Counted from the stretch's first letter, positions 1 to 7,519 are shown. The stretch: 9,954 bases of DNA from Bacteroidales bacterium (GCA_004556005.1 SFJA01000063.1:1-9954), one strand, 5' to 3'. Numbers and translations are program-made. Notes: a model not told the origin generated them from the letters alone.

Positions 1-79
1 TAACGGTATCCACGCCCCGCAAAGTCCCGGACCCGGGCGGTCCGCTGAAGTGGACTTCTATTATTGGTGCTAGGCCGCC
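1..79. repeat. GC-rich palindromic element, copy 1
   Basis: This stretch recurs almost base for base at 179-256, 178 bp further on, with a handful of substitutions and one single-base length change. It contains nested inverted repeats. CGGACC (28-33) pairs with GGTCCG (39-44) around a 5-base loop, and AAGTCC (22-27) pairs with GGACTT (52-57). An alternative hairpin pairs GTCCGC (40-45) with GTGGAC (50-55) around TGAA, using one G-U pair. The left end is cut by the window edge, so further copies may lie upstream. No coding sense is visible. Whether it acts as DNA or RNA is unknown. Confidence 0.8.
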
Positions 80-178
80 CCAAACCCCTGCGCCCTCAAG
101 GTCCTCTTTGACTTTGCAGGGCAACATTGCGCTTCCACTACATCGGACTAGTGACCGTTCGAATATCCTTCCGCCAAA

Positions 179-256
179 TAACAGTATCCACGCCCCGCAA
201 AGTCCCGGACCCGGGCGGTCCGCTGATGCGGACTTTTTAATTGGGGCTAGGCCGCC
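179..256. repeat. GC-rich palindromic element, copy 2
   Basis: Second copy of the element at 1-79. The stems are kept: CGGACC (206-211) with GGTCCG (217-222), and AAAGTCC (199-205) with GGACTTT (230-236). The alternative hairpin GTCCGC/GCGGAC is fully Watson-Crick here, where copy 1 has a G-U pair. The two copies are separated by a dissimilar spacer of about 100 bp (80-178). In that spacer, 113-132 loosely resembles the core of the downstream array (a TGCAGGGCA...CATT...CGCT pattern), perhaps a very diverged copy. Confidence 0.8.
218..238 (+). terminator. Terminator-like hairpin with T5 tract
   Basis: GTCCGC (218-223), loop TGAT and GCGGAC (228-233) form a perfect 6-bp GC-rich stem followed directly by TTTTT (234-238), the form of an intrinsic terminator reading rightward. 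In copy 1 the same stem survives through a G-U pair but the T run is broken (TTCTATTATT). The stem excludes the CGGACC/GGTCCG stem just upstream because both use bases 218-222. No upstream gene is visible in the window, so what it would terminate is unknown. Confidence 0.4.
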
Positions 257-273
257 GGGGAGCCAGCGTCGGC

Positions 274-472
274 GCTTTCCCGCAATTCATCTGGCACGCC
301 AATCGCCATTCTACGTGCCTTCAGGGCACATCGGCTCGCGCGATGGCATCGATTTGTGTCCATCGAGCACAGCAAACCCCTCCAGACAGCGCTCCAAGGC
401 ACACTCGCTCGCGCGGTGATTTGCAGGAAGATCACCGACCTGCCACACACGGCCGTGCAGACCCTGCATCCC
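274..472. repeat. Array unit A (199 bp)
   Basis: The first unit starts with CTTTCCCGCAATTCATCTGGCA and its first core ends in CGCGATGGCATCG. These features (GGCA after CATCT, ATGG after the core) are shared with unit C rather than with the neighbouring unit B. Its tail, from 419 on, is TTTGCAGGAAGATCACC, the closest match to the tail of the shortened unit E. Confidence 0.75.
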
Positions 473-682
473 CCTTTCCTGCAATTCATCTGACAAGGCA
501 ATCGCCGTTCTACGGGCCTGCAGGGCACATTCGCTCGCGCGGTGGCATCGATTTGTGTCCATCGAGCGTCGCGAACCCCTCTAGACAGCGCTCCAGGGCA
601 TATCGGCTCGCGCGATGTTTTGCAGGAAGCTCGCCGAACTGCCACACACAGCCCTCAGATCTCGATTGCAGTCTGGTCCCTC
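473..682. repeat. Array unit B (210 bp, longer tail)
   Basis: Carries the GACAAGG variant after the CATCT motif and GTGG after the first core, as unit D does. The extra 11 bp lie in the variable tail around 650-682, just before the next CTTTCC motif. Confidence 0.75.
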
Positions 683-881
683 GCTTTCCTGCAATTCATC
701 TGGCATGGCAATCGCCATTCTAGGGGCCTCCAGGGCATATTCGCTCGCGAGATGGCATCGATTTGTGTCCATCGAGCACCGCGAACCCCTCTAGACATCG
801 CTCCAGGGCACATCGGCTCGCGCGATGATTTGCAGGAAGAATCCCAACCTGCCACGCACAGCCGTCAGTGCCCTATTCCAC
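683..881. repeat. Array unit C (199 bp)
   Basis: Head resembles unit A (GGCATGG; core followed by ATGG). Its tail (CCCAACCTGCCACGCACAGCC then GTCAGTG.CCTATTCCACG) is nearly identical to that of unit D, so different parts of the unit have different nearest relatives. This is a mosaic pattern expected from unequal exchange or gene conversion. Confidence 0.75.
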
Positions 882-1080
882 GCTTTCCTGCAATTCATCT
901 GACAAGGCAATCGCCTTTCTAGGGGCCTGCAGGGCACATTCGCTCGCGCGGTGGCATCGATTTGTGTCCATCGAGCACCGCAAACCCCTCCTGGCATCGC
1001 TCCAAGGCACATTCGCTCGCGCGATGATTCGCAGGAAGACCCCCAACCTGCCACGCACAGCCGTCAGTGACCTATTCCAC
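882..1080. repeat. Array unit D (199 bp)
   Basis: Head resembles unit B (GACAAGG; core followed by GTGG), giving an alternating A-B-A-B order with an exact 409-bp distance between like units (276 to 685, and 475 to 884). Tail matches unit C closely. Confidence 0.75.
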
Positions 1081-1112
1081 GCTTTCCCGCAAACCTTAGA
1101 TTTGCAGGAAAG
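1081..1112. repeat. Array unit E, internally deleted
   Basis: Begins with the unit head (GCTTTCCCGCAA, 1081-1092) and within about ten bases continues as the unit tail (ATTTGCAGGAA, 1100-1110), so most of the interior, including both cores, is missing. Both retained ends match unit A best, fitting the alternating order. The array ends here. Confidence 0.6.
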
Positions 1113-1143
1113 ATCAATGAAAGATCATAGTAAGATCTAAGGT
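1093..1143. repeat. Inverted repeat at array end
   Basis: ACCTTAGAT (1093-1101) is the exact reverse complement of ATCTAAGGT (1135-1143). The 33 bp between include three closely spaced AAGATC copies. It overlaps the right boundary of the repeat array. It may be an end structure of the element or a chance palindrome. Confidence 0.5.
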
Positions 1144-1347
1144 AATTTCGTGCTTCGAGGAGCATTAGGCGATGATGGCCGAGAAACCTCTGTTTATTTT
1201 TCATTATCCCTCCTTTTTTGCTATTTTTGTTCTTTGTAGCATTCTAGGAAGACTATGAACCGCAAGTCACTATGTACGGGTTCGGTTTCCGGTGTTGATG
1301 AATAATGAACGGAGCGTTTTTGCTTTCTGTTGTAAAATAATATCTTT
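1144..1347. other. Intergenic leader before the metallopeptidase
   Basis: AT-richer than the array and free of its motifs, so the array boundary is sharp. I see no RNA gene or convincing open frame here. The only regulatory candidate is the -7-like element at 1222-1229. Confidence 0.5.
1222..1229 (+). promoter_or_regulatory. Possible -7 element (TATTTTTG)
   Basis: TATTTTTG fits the Bacteroidetes -7 consensus TAnnTTTG exactly. The expected TTTG about 19 bases upstream is only TTTC (1199-1202). If used, it would give the metallopeptidase a leader of roughly 110 bases. The region is T-rich, so a chance match is quite possible. Confidence 0.3.
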
Positions 1348-2202
1348 ATGAGACTAGATGGCAGAAGAGAAAGCGGCAATGTCCGCGATGTGCGTGGTTC
1401 GCGAACCAAAGGTGTGGGTATCGGACTGGGTGGCCTTGTTCTGGTAGGCATTGTGACTCTTCTTCTAGGTGGCAATCCGCTTGATATACTGCGACTTGTA
1501 GGTTCGACAGAATTTTCCGCCGGTCAGTCGGAATATGTCCCGACTGAAGAGGAGGAGGCCCTTGCACGCTTTTCCAAGCAGATTCTTGCCGGAACCGAAG
1601 ACGTTTGGACGGAACAATTCGCGGCTATGGGCAGGACCTACGAACCGCCAACCCTTGTCCTTTACTCCGGCTCGGTACAATCCGCTTGCGGAGGCGCCAC
1701 CTCCCAGACGGGTCCGTTCTACTGCTCAGCCGACCGTTCGGTCTATATCGACCTCTCTTTCTTCACTTCTATGAAGAAACAATTCGGCACCGCGGGTGAT
1801 TTTGCCTATGCCTATGTCATTGCCCACGAGGTCGGGCATCACGTCCAGAATCTTCTCGGGAGCCTCTCCGAAGCGCATTCCCAAATGTCCCGTATGGACG
1901 AACGCGAATCTAACCGAATGAGTGTCAGGCTTGAACTTCAGGCCGATTTTTACGCGGGATTATGGGCGCATCACGACAACCGTATGTTCAACTCGCTGGA
2001 AGAAGGCGACATAGAGGAGGGCCTTGCCATAGCATCGCGTATCGGCGATGACTATTTGCAGAAACAGGCCAGAGGCTATGCCGTTCCCGACTCGTTCAAC
2101 CACGGAACTTCGGCGCAGCGCGTCAGGTGGCTCAAAAAGGGATATCAGACCGGAAGTCTTTCGTCCGGCGACACTTTTTCTGTCCCATTCAGCCAGTTAT
2201 AG
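1348..2202 (+). CDS. ypfJ: Neutral zinc metallopeptidase, YpfJ family
   Basis: The 284-residue protein has the full YpfJ-family layout (Pfam Zn_peptidase). It starts with the family N-terminus MRLDGRRESGNVRDVRG, which fixes the start codon. One membrane segment follows (about 22-42), so the bulk should lie outside the cytoplasmic membrane. The zinc site HEVGHH is at 160-165, with E161 the presumed catalytic base. ELQAD (196-200) likely supplies the third ligand. The conserved NHGTSAQR near 251-258 is also present. Length is normal and nothing is missing. The substrate is not established for the family as far as I know, so peptidase activity is inferred from the motif. There is no Shine-Dalgarno sequence. 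The next gene lies 100 bp downstream, behind a C-rich gap with no clear terminator, so cotranscription is possible but unproven. Confidence 0.92.
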   Translation: MRLDGRRESGNVRDVRGSRTKGVGIGLGGLVLVGIVTLLLGGNPLDILRLVGSTEFSAGQSEYVPTEEEEALARFSKQILAGTEDVWTEQFAAMGRTYEPPTLVLYSGSVQSACGGATSQTGPFYCSADRSVYIDLSFFTSMKKQFGTAGDFAYAYVIAHEVGHHVQNLLGSLSEAHSQMSRMDERESNRMSVRLELQADFYAGLWAHHDNRMFNSLEEGDIEEGLAIASRIGDDYLQKQARGYAVPDSFNHGTSAQRVRWLKKGYQTGSLSSGDTFSVPFSQL

Positions 2203-2302
2203 CGTCCAGCCCAGCCAGCCCCGCGCCTGAGTCCCCTCACGGCCAGCTCGCCGCCCGGAAACCAACCACCTCCACCAATAGAAGATTCCAAAAATCCACC
2301 AA

Positions 2303-2629
2303 ATGATGAAAATCCCTTTTGACACCATCGAAGAAACCGCCATTCCTTCATTCAAGGGCGGACAGAAACAATACAACGTCAAGATCTTCTTTGACGGTAA
2401 AGCGCGCATTATGAAGGGCCGTCTCGTACCGGGAGCCTCGATAGGAACCCACACACACGAAGGAAACTGCGAAGTGATTTTCATTACTTCAGGCACCGGA
2501 AAGGCAATCTTTGACGGCCAGGAAATAGCGCTTTCCGCCGGAGACGTACACTATTGCCCGGAAGGCCACACCCATTGCCTGATAAACAATTCTGACGAGG
2601 ACCTGGTCTTTTCCGCAGTCGTTGCCTGA
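2303..2629 (+). CDS. Single-domain cupin protein
   Basis: A 108-residue cupin with both conserved motifs intact. Motif 1 runs from G44 as G-x5-HTH-x4-E-x6-G (about 44-66). Motif 2 is G-x5-PEG-x2-H-x3-N (GDVHYCPEGHTHCLIN, about 80-95). The three His and one Glu should bind one metal ion inside a small beta-barrel. Small cupins of this type include sugar isomerases, dioxygenases and metal- or ligand-binding proteins, so the reaction cannot be named. It has no signal peptide and is probably cytoplasmic. Two adjacent ATG codons (2303 and 2306) could start it; the first is chosen. It ends 12 bp before rsmE and probably shares its transcript. That says little about function, since rsmE neighbours vary. 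Confidence 0.88.
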   Translation: MMKIPFDTIEETAIPSFKGGQKQYNVKIFFDGKARIMKGRLVPGASIGTHTHEGNCEVIFITSGTGKAIFDGQEIALSAGDVHYCPEGHTHCLINNSDEDLVFSAVVA

Positions 2630-2641
2630 CAATCCAGCAAA

Positions 2642-3388
2642 ATGGAACTATTCTACTCCAACTCCTTTGACGGCCAAAACTGCCGACTCGACAGCGACGA
2701 GTCGGGGCACTGCATCCGTGTGCTCAGGCATCGCAACGGAGACCGCGTCAACGTAATCGACGGCCTCGGCACCCTCTACTCCTGCACCATAATCGACGAT
2801 TCTCCCAAATCCGTCCTCCTGCAGATTGACTCCTTGCAAAAGGGCTGGGGGACTCACCCTTACACTCTCACGATGGCCGTCTGTCCGACCAAAAACATCG
2901 ACCGTTTCGAATGGTTCGCAGAAAAGGCAACGGAACTCGGTCTGGACAAGCTCGTCCCCCTGCTCGGGCATCATTCCGAACGCAAGGTGCTCAAGTCTGA
3001 CCGTCTGGGACGAATTCTCCTGTCCGCGAGCAAGCAGTCCCTCAAGGCGGCGGTGCCGGTGCTGGAGGAATTGACCCCGGTCGCGGACTACCTGCGCTCG
3101 CAGCGCGACAGCCGGGCGCTCAAGATGATAGCCTATTGCTTTGAGGATGAGGAACATCCGAGGAATTCGATACGGCAGTCAATCTGCCGCTACAGGCAGT
3201 CGCTGCCGGCGGGAGAGATGCCGGAATATGTGGTCCTGATAGGGCCGGAAGGGGATTTCTCGCCCGAAGAGGCGGCGCTCGCGCTGGAATGCGGCTTTGT
3301 TCCGGTGCATCTCGGGGCGAGCCGGCTGCGTACCGAAACCGCGGCGCTGACGGCTGTGGAAGCGGTTTATCTCGAGCATCTGGACTAA
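2642..3388 (+). CDS. rsmE: 16S rRNA m3U1498 methyltransferase RsmE
   Basis: RsmE methylates N3 of U1498 (E. coli numbering) in 16S rRNA of the small subunit, using S-adenosylmethionine. The 248-residue protein has the expected two parts: an N-terminal PUA-like RNA-binding domain (about 1-70, with HCIRVLRHRNGDRVNVIDG) and a C-terminal SPOUT/trefoil-knot domain. Family signatures are RFEWFAEKATELG (88-100), SERK (112-115), SASKQSLKA (128-136), the knot loop LIGPEGDFSPEE (199-210) and LGASRLRTETA (224-234). Length is typical and the gene looks intact. It follows the cupin gene by 12 bp. The 101 bp after it contain the promoter of the next operon but no obvious strong terminator. Confidence 0.95.
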   Translation: MELFYSNSFDGQNCRLDSDESGHCIRVLRHRNGDRVNVIDGLGTLYSCTIIDDSPKSVLLQIDSLQKGWGTHPYTLTMAVCPTKNIDRFEWFAEKATELGLDKLVPLLGHHSERKVLKSDRLGRILLSASKQSLKAAVPVLEELTPVADYLRSQRDSRALKMIAYCFEDEEHPRNSIRQSICRYRQSLPAGEMPEYVVLIGPEGDFSPEEAALALECGFVPVHLGASRLRTETAALTAVEAVYLEHLD

Positions 3389-3432
3389 CGCCCGAATCGG
3401 GTCGGGAATCGAACAAACTTGCTTCTTCCGTG

Positions 3433-3463
3433 CTTGTCAGTTTAAGGAGTTTTGTTATCTTTG
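3433..3463 (+). promoter_or_regulatory. Bacteroidetes-type promoter
   Basis: CTTG (3433-3436), 19 bases, then TATCTTTG (3456-3463). The second box matches TAnnTTTG exactly and the first differs from TTTG by one base, at consensus spacing. Transcription would start near 3468-3470, about 20 bases before the phosphoesterase ATG. It sits between rsmE and the export operon, so it marks the start of a new transcription unit. Confidence 0.65.
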
Positions 3464-3489
3464 TAAGACTGCATAATTATTATTGAAGT

Positions 3490-4644
3490 ATGAAGAGATT
3501 TGCAATTGTCCTTGCTCTGTTGCTTTGCGGAATCGCTGCAAATGCCGGAGTTTACCTTGAAGTAAAATATGGTCCTTGGGTAACAAACGTATCGGAGACC
3601 GGCTTTGACGTGGTCTGGGTAACGCCGGACGTATCACTCGCAGCGGTTGCCGTATTCCCTGACGACGGCACCAGCTACTACGCCCAGGTGCGTCCTCGTT
3701 TTTATGAAACAGTCGTCGGAAGGAGGGTTGCCCGCAATTACCACCGCATACACGTTGACGGACTGCAGCCGGGTACGGATTACCGCTACCGCATTTTCGG
3801 CAAGGAACAGCTGAGCATCGACCCTTCCTACGCACTCAATTATGGGGGCGAGAGAGACTTGTGCAAAGAGTTTAAGGTAAGGACTTTGGACAAGAAGGCT
3901 GAGAGCTGCGAATTTAGCATTGTCAACGACATCCACGCAAATGCCGAACGCTATCGCAAGCTGCTGGCTCCCCTCGACCGCAAGGAGACGGATTTCGTTG
4001 TTCTCAACGGCGATATGGTCAACAGCTCACATAAGATCGACACGGTGATAAAGTACACCTATGATGTTGTAAAACAATATATTGCCGAACTTCCGGTGTT
4101 CTATGTGAACGGTAACCACGAGACCAGGGGAAGCGAATTCCACCTCCTTCCGAACATTGTCGGAACTCCGACCGGGACCTACTACTACACCTTCCGCCAG
4201 GGCCCGGTAGCATTTCTGGTGCTCGACGGGGCGGAGGACAAGCCTGACGATTCGGTCGAATACTCCGGCACTGCCGATTTTGACCGCTACCGCGCCGAAG
4301 AACTCGAGTGGCTGAAGCAGGCCGTAAAGGATCCCGAATTCAATTCCGCACCTTACAGGATTGTGTTTGTCCATATCCCGCCGCTTGCCCGTCAGGACGC
4401 CTGGTATGGGGAAAAGCAGCTTCATGACAAGTTCCTGCCTGTGCTGAACGAGGCCGGCATCGATATAATGTTCTGCGCCCATATGCACGCGTTCCATTAC
4501 TACGAAAAAGGTGACTTCGACAATGCCTTCCCTATCCTTGTCAACAGCAATACCGACAGAGTTGACGTAAAGGCCGATGCCAAGGGCATTTCTGTCAGGG
4601 TTGTCGGAGAAAACGGCGAAATCATCAAATCAACCAAATTATAA
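3490..4644 (+). CDS. Secreted calcineurin-like metallophosphoesterase
   Basis: A 384-residue exported hydrolase. A clear signal peptide (1-19, cut after ANA) leads into an Ig/Fn3-like N-terminal domain (about 25-133, with GLQPGTDYRYRIFG) like that of purple acid phosphatases. The metallophosphoesterase core follows. Its motifs are DIH (147-149), GD (174-175), GNHE (208-211), VHIPP with H295, and AHMH (330-333) with H336, which together form the usual two-metal site. The last motif usually reads GHxH; the Ala in place of Gly is mild and keeps both His. DIH stands for the usual DxH/DTH. Substrate is unknown; phosphomono- or diesters outside the cytoplasm are likely. The stop codon overlaps the next start by one base, so the two products are probably made together. 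There is no lipobox Cys at the cleavage site, so it is probably periplasmic or secreted rather than a lipoprotein. Confidence 0.9.
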   Translation: MKRFAIVLALLLCGIAANAGVYLEVKYGPWVTNVSETGFDVVWVTPDVSLAAVAVFPDDGTSYYAQVRPRFYETVVGRRVARNYHRIHVDGLQPGTDYRYRIFGKEQLSIDPSYALNYGGERDLCKEFKVRTLDKKAESCEFSIVNDIHANAERYRKLLAPLDRKETDFVVLNGDMVNSSHKIDTVIKYTYDVVKQYIAELPVFYVNGNHETRGSEFHLLPNIVGTPTGTYYYTFRQGPVAFLVLDGAEDKPDDSVEYSGTADFDRYRAEELEWLKQAVKDPEFNSAPYRIVFVHIPPLARQDAWYGEKQLHDKFLPVLNEAGIDIMFCAHMHAFHYYEKGDFDNAFPILVNSNTDRVDVKADAKGISVRVVGENGEIIKSTKL

Positions 4645-7514
4645 TGAACAGATTACTCTCGGCAGCCTGTCTGCTTTTACCCCTGCTTTCCGTCTCCACG
4701 CGTTTGAACGCGGAGAAGAAACCTTTGGATCACAGCGTCTATGACACCTGGCAGAAATCGGAGATAAACAAGCTTTCCAAGGATGCATCAATCCTTGTCT
4801 ATACCATTTCCGAGCAGGACGGCGATGCTGAATTGCACATTCGCAGGACAAGCACCGGCGAAGAGCTTGTGGTTCCGCGCGGCACCGACTTCAAGATGAC
4901 TGAAGATTCGAAGGTGGCAACGCTCAAGATAAAGTCTTTCCGCAAGGACCAGAAGGCAAAGGAAAGGGACAAGAAGTTCAACCTTCCGCCTGACACGCTT
5001 GCCTATGTGCGTATGTCTGACTTCAAGCTGGTGAAGGTGACGGGTAAAAGGACTGACCTTCCTGATAGCATCGCTGAGGCCAAGGCTGTGAAAATCAACT
5101 CTTTGAACATTGCCAATGCTTGCTCTCCGCTCATAGTTGTGGACGCTGACGACCCCGGTGCGAAGGGCCGCAAGATGATACTTTTCATCGACCCAGAGAG
5201 CGGTGAGGCGCTTGCCACTGCCGATACCATACGCAATCACGGCGGATTTACCATCAGCAGGTACGGAGACAGGATGGCAGTAATCACCAAGAAATATGAC
5301 AAGGACAGCACCAGCTTCAGTTCGGTGATGCTCTGCGATCTGGAAACGCATTCGACCGAGATTCTATCCAGGGACCGCAAGTCCTATAGAAACATCACAT
5401 TCAACCACGACGGCGACAAACTGACTTTCCTTGCTTCGGACCAGGATTCCAAAAAAGTCGGCAGCCCAGCGCAGTCCGTGTACCTTGCGGAGCAGAAGAT
5501 AGTGAAGAAAGCCACGCGCAAGCGCCCGGCAGTCAAGGAAGTCGTTGTAAGAGAATTGATTCCTGAAGATTATGCGGACCTGCCAGAGGGCTGGATTGTG
5601 GGTGAGGGCACCCGCGCTTCCTTCTCGAACGACAGCGACAGGCTCATTCTCCAGCTTGGCCGCCGCATGCCTCCGAAGGATACTACAGTCATCGGTTCCG
5701 AGGCTGCCCAGCTCGATATCTGGCTGTGGGATGCATACGAGGTTCCGCCTGCGGCAAGGCGCAATTCCGTAAAGTACGAGCGCACCGCAATCATCAACCT
5801 CAACGATGACCCTAACAGGCTCATAGTGCTCACAAGCGGACCTTTCGACCACGTAAGCTTCATAAAAGGTGCGGAAGGAGACCTTGCCTTTGCCTCTGAC
5901 CAGACCAAGTATCATCTTGACAATCAGTGGCATGACCCACCAGTATTTGACTACTTCCTCGTCAATCTCAAGGACGGAAGCCGCACGCCTGTCGCAACGC
6001 GCGAGACTCCACGCAGCATTTCCCCGGACGGCAAGTATATCTACTGGTTCAGTCAGCTCGATACCAACTGGTATTGCCACAACATAAGCGCAGGAACCAC
6101 GGTCAATCTTACTGCTAAACTCGGCGTTTCGTTTGATAATCCTGACGTTGACAGCCCTAACGGACTGCACCACTACGGAGGTCCTACCTGGCTCGGAGAG
6201 GATGAATGTATGCTTATCCCTGACCGTTACGACATCTGGAAACTGGACCCTGACGGCAAGAGCGCAGTATGTCTCACAAAGGGGGAAGGTCGCCGCAAGG
6301 GCTTGCAGTTCAGGGTAATGGGTCTTGATGCCCTTGAGGACAGCCACTGGTATCAGCAGATACGTCACCGTCCGTTGAAGGGCAGCATCAGGCTATCCGT
6401 ATTTGACGAAAACACCATGGAATACGGATTCGGACGTATGAACACAGCCGCTCCTGCCGTCCCTGAGTATTTCACCGAACCCGTTATGTTCAAGGGTGTC
6501 AGCAAGGTGGAAGGAAATGACCTCATTGCATACCAGAAGGGCGACTTCCGACATCCTTACGACGTTTATATCACCCGCGACTTCTTTACAAGTTCGGACA
6601 AGTTGACTGCGGTCAATCCTCAGATGTCGCAGTATCTCTGGGGCGATGCCCATCTCGTGTCCTGGACCGCATACGATGGCACCCCGCTCAAGGGCATACT
6701 CTATACCCCTGAGAATCTTGACCCTAACGGCAGCTATCCTATGGTGGTTTACTTCTATGAGAAGAACACGCAGAACCTTTTCTCTCCTTCCAGTCCGGCG
6801 CCGAGCCGTTCAGTGATCAATTACGCATATTACGTCAGCAACGGATATGTAGTCTTTGTACCTGATATCGTTTACAAGACCGGACATCCGGGCGAAAGCG
6901 CATTCAACTGCATCTGCTCGGGAGCCGAGGCTATGTGCGACCAGTTCAAGTTCATAGACCGCAACAGGATGGGAATCCAGGGCCAGAGCTGGGGCGGATA
7001 TCAGGTGGCGTATCTCGTTACCCGCACTGATATGTTTGTCTGCGGCGGCGCAGGCGCCCCGGTAGGCAATATGACCAGCGCCTACGGCGGCATCCGCTGG
7101 GGTACCGGACGCAGCCGAATCAGCCAGTACGAGCACGGCCAGAGCCGCATAGGATGCACTCTTTGGGACGAAGGAGGCCTCGAGCTTTACATTGAAAATT
7201 CTCCTGTCTTCCACGCGGACAAGGTCAATACTCCGCTGCTCATCATGCATAACGATAACGACGGTGCAGTTCCGTGGTATCAGGGCATCGAGCTGTTCAT
7301 GAGCTTGAGGCGCCTTGGCAAGCCGGCTTGGATGCTCCAGTATAACAGTGAGGGACACAACCTTACGCGTCGTAAGAACAGTCGTGACCTGACCATCCGT
7401 CTGGAACAATTCTTCAATCACTACCTCAAGGGTGCCCCTGCTCCTATGTGGATGCTGGAAGAGATACCGCAAAGTCGAAAAGGCAATTATTTTGGGTATG
7501 AACTTTCAGAATAA
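4644..7514 (+). CDS. Secreted S9 (prolyl oligopeptidase) family peptidase
   Basis: A 956-residue exported serine peptidase. A signal peptide (1-23, cut after LNA) is followed by a long beta-propeller-type region (about 30-650), which in this family gates access to the active site. The alpha/beta-hydrolase domain starts near 664. The catalytic triad is visible: S782 in GQSWGGY, D873 in HNDNDGAVP and H905 in SEGHN. The S9 family cleaves short peptides, commonly after proline, but large Bacteroidetes members vary and the specificity cannot be read here. The size is at the upper end for the family. Its ATG overlaps the TAA of the phosphoesterase gene (TAATG), which suggests translational coupling. 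There is no Shine-Dalgarno sequence. Together the two genes suggest a periplasmic or outer-surface degradative pair. Direct interaction of the products is not shown. Confidence 0.92.
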   Translation: MNRLLSAACLLLPLLSVSTRLNAEKKPLDHSVYDTWQKSEINKLSKDASILVYTISEQDGDAELHIRRTSTGEELVVPRGTDFKMTEDSKVATLKIKSFRKDQKAKERDKKFNLPPDTLAYVRMSDFKLVKVTGKRTDLPDSIAEAKAVKINSLNIANACSPLIVVDADDPGAKGRKMILFIDPESGEALATADTIRNHGGFTISRYGDRMAVITKKYDKDSTSFSSVMLCDLETHSTEILSRDRKSYRNITFNHDGDKLTFLASDQDSKKVGSPAQSVYLAEQKIVKKATRKRPAVKEVVVRELIPEDYADLPEGWIVGEGTRASFSNDSDRLILQLGRRMPPKDTTVIGSEAAQLDIWLWDAYEVPPAARRNSVKYERTAIINLNDDPNRLIVLTSGPFDHVSFIKGAEGDLAFASDQTKYHLDNQWHDPPVFDYFLVNLKDGSRTPVATRETPRSISPDGKYIYWFSQLDTNWYCHNISAGTTVNLTAKLGVSFDNPDVDSPNGLHHYGGPTWLGEDECMLIPDRYDIWKLDPDGKSAVCLTKGEGRRKGLQFRVMGLDALEDSHWYQQIRHRPLKGSIRLSVFDENTMEYGFGRMNTAAPAVPEYFTEPVMFKGVSKVEGNDLIAYQKGDFRHPYDVYITRDFFTSSDKLTAVNPQMSQYLWGDAHLVSWTAYDGTPLKGILYTPENLDPNGSYPMVVYFYEKNTQNLFSPSSPAPSRSVINYAYYVSNGYVVFVPDIVYKTGHPGESAFNCICSGAEAMCDQFKFIDRNRMGIQGQSWGGYQVAYLVTRTDMFVCGGAGAPVGNMTSAYGGIRWGTGRSRISQYEHGQSRIGCTLWDEGGLELYIENSPVFHADKVNTPLLIMHNDNDGAVPWYQGIELFMSLRRLGKPAWMLQYNSEGHNLTRRKNSRDLTIRLEQFFNHYLKGAPAPMWMLEEIPQSRKGNYFGYELSE

Positions 7515-7519
7515 CTCTG

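Larger units (their letters stand above)
274..1112. repeat. Tandem array of 199/210-bp units
   Basis: Four full units and one shortened unit stand head to tail. The shared CTTTCC(C/T)GCAA motif has its TTT at 276, 475, 685, 884 and 1083, giving steps of 199, 210, 199 and 199. Each unit contains two copies of a 22-base core, RGGCAYAYYSGCTCGCG-type, at 324, 397, 523, 596, 733, 806, 932 and 1005. The two cores inside a unit are always 73 bp apart. Since 199 is not a multiple of three, the reading frame shifts from one unit to the next, so the overlapping open frames on both strands are by-products of GC-rich sequence. I do not recognise the family. It is not a CRISPR array: units are too long and spacers too similar. 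Confidence 0.85.

Noticed and set aside
274..1112. CRISPR array
   Set aside because: Repeats are about 200 bp with similar intervening sequence, not short repeats with unique spacers, and no cas gene is present.
108..1140. Many overlapping open frames of 60-160 codons on both strands, some with repeated peptides such as MDTNRCH
   Set aside because: They follow the DNA repeats in changing frames; 199 bp is not a multiple of three, so no frame is kept from unit to unit. No known domain or start signal is seen.
1319..1348. TTTG-N18-TATCTTTA as a promoter for the metallopeptidase
   Set aside because: The -7 box overlaps the ATG at 1348, so transcription would start inside the gene, past a conserved N-terminus with no later Met before residue 94.
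2271..2302. TCCACCAA direct repeat just before the cupin start (2271 and 2295)
   Set aside because: Eight bases in C/A-rich sequence can repeat by chance; no known operator fits.
3388..3408. CCCGAATCGGG after rsmE as a terminator
   Set aside because: The loop would be three bases with a four-bp stem and there is no T tract.
5364..6368. A 334-codon minus-strand open frame inside the S9 peptidase
   Set aside because: It lies wholly within a well-supported gene with a complete catalytic triad and shows no recognisable domain; a shadow of that gene's codon use.
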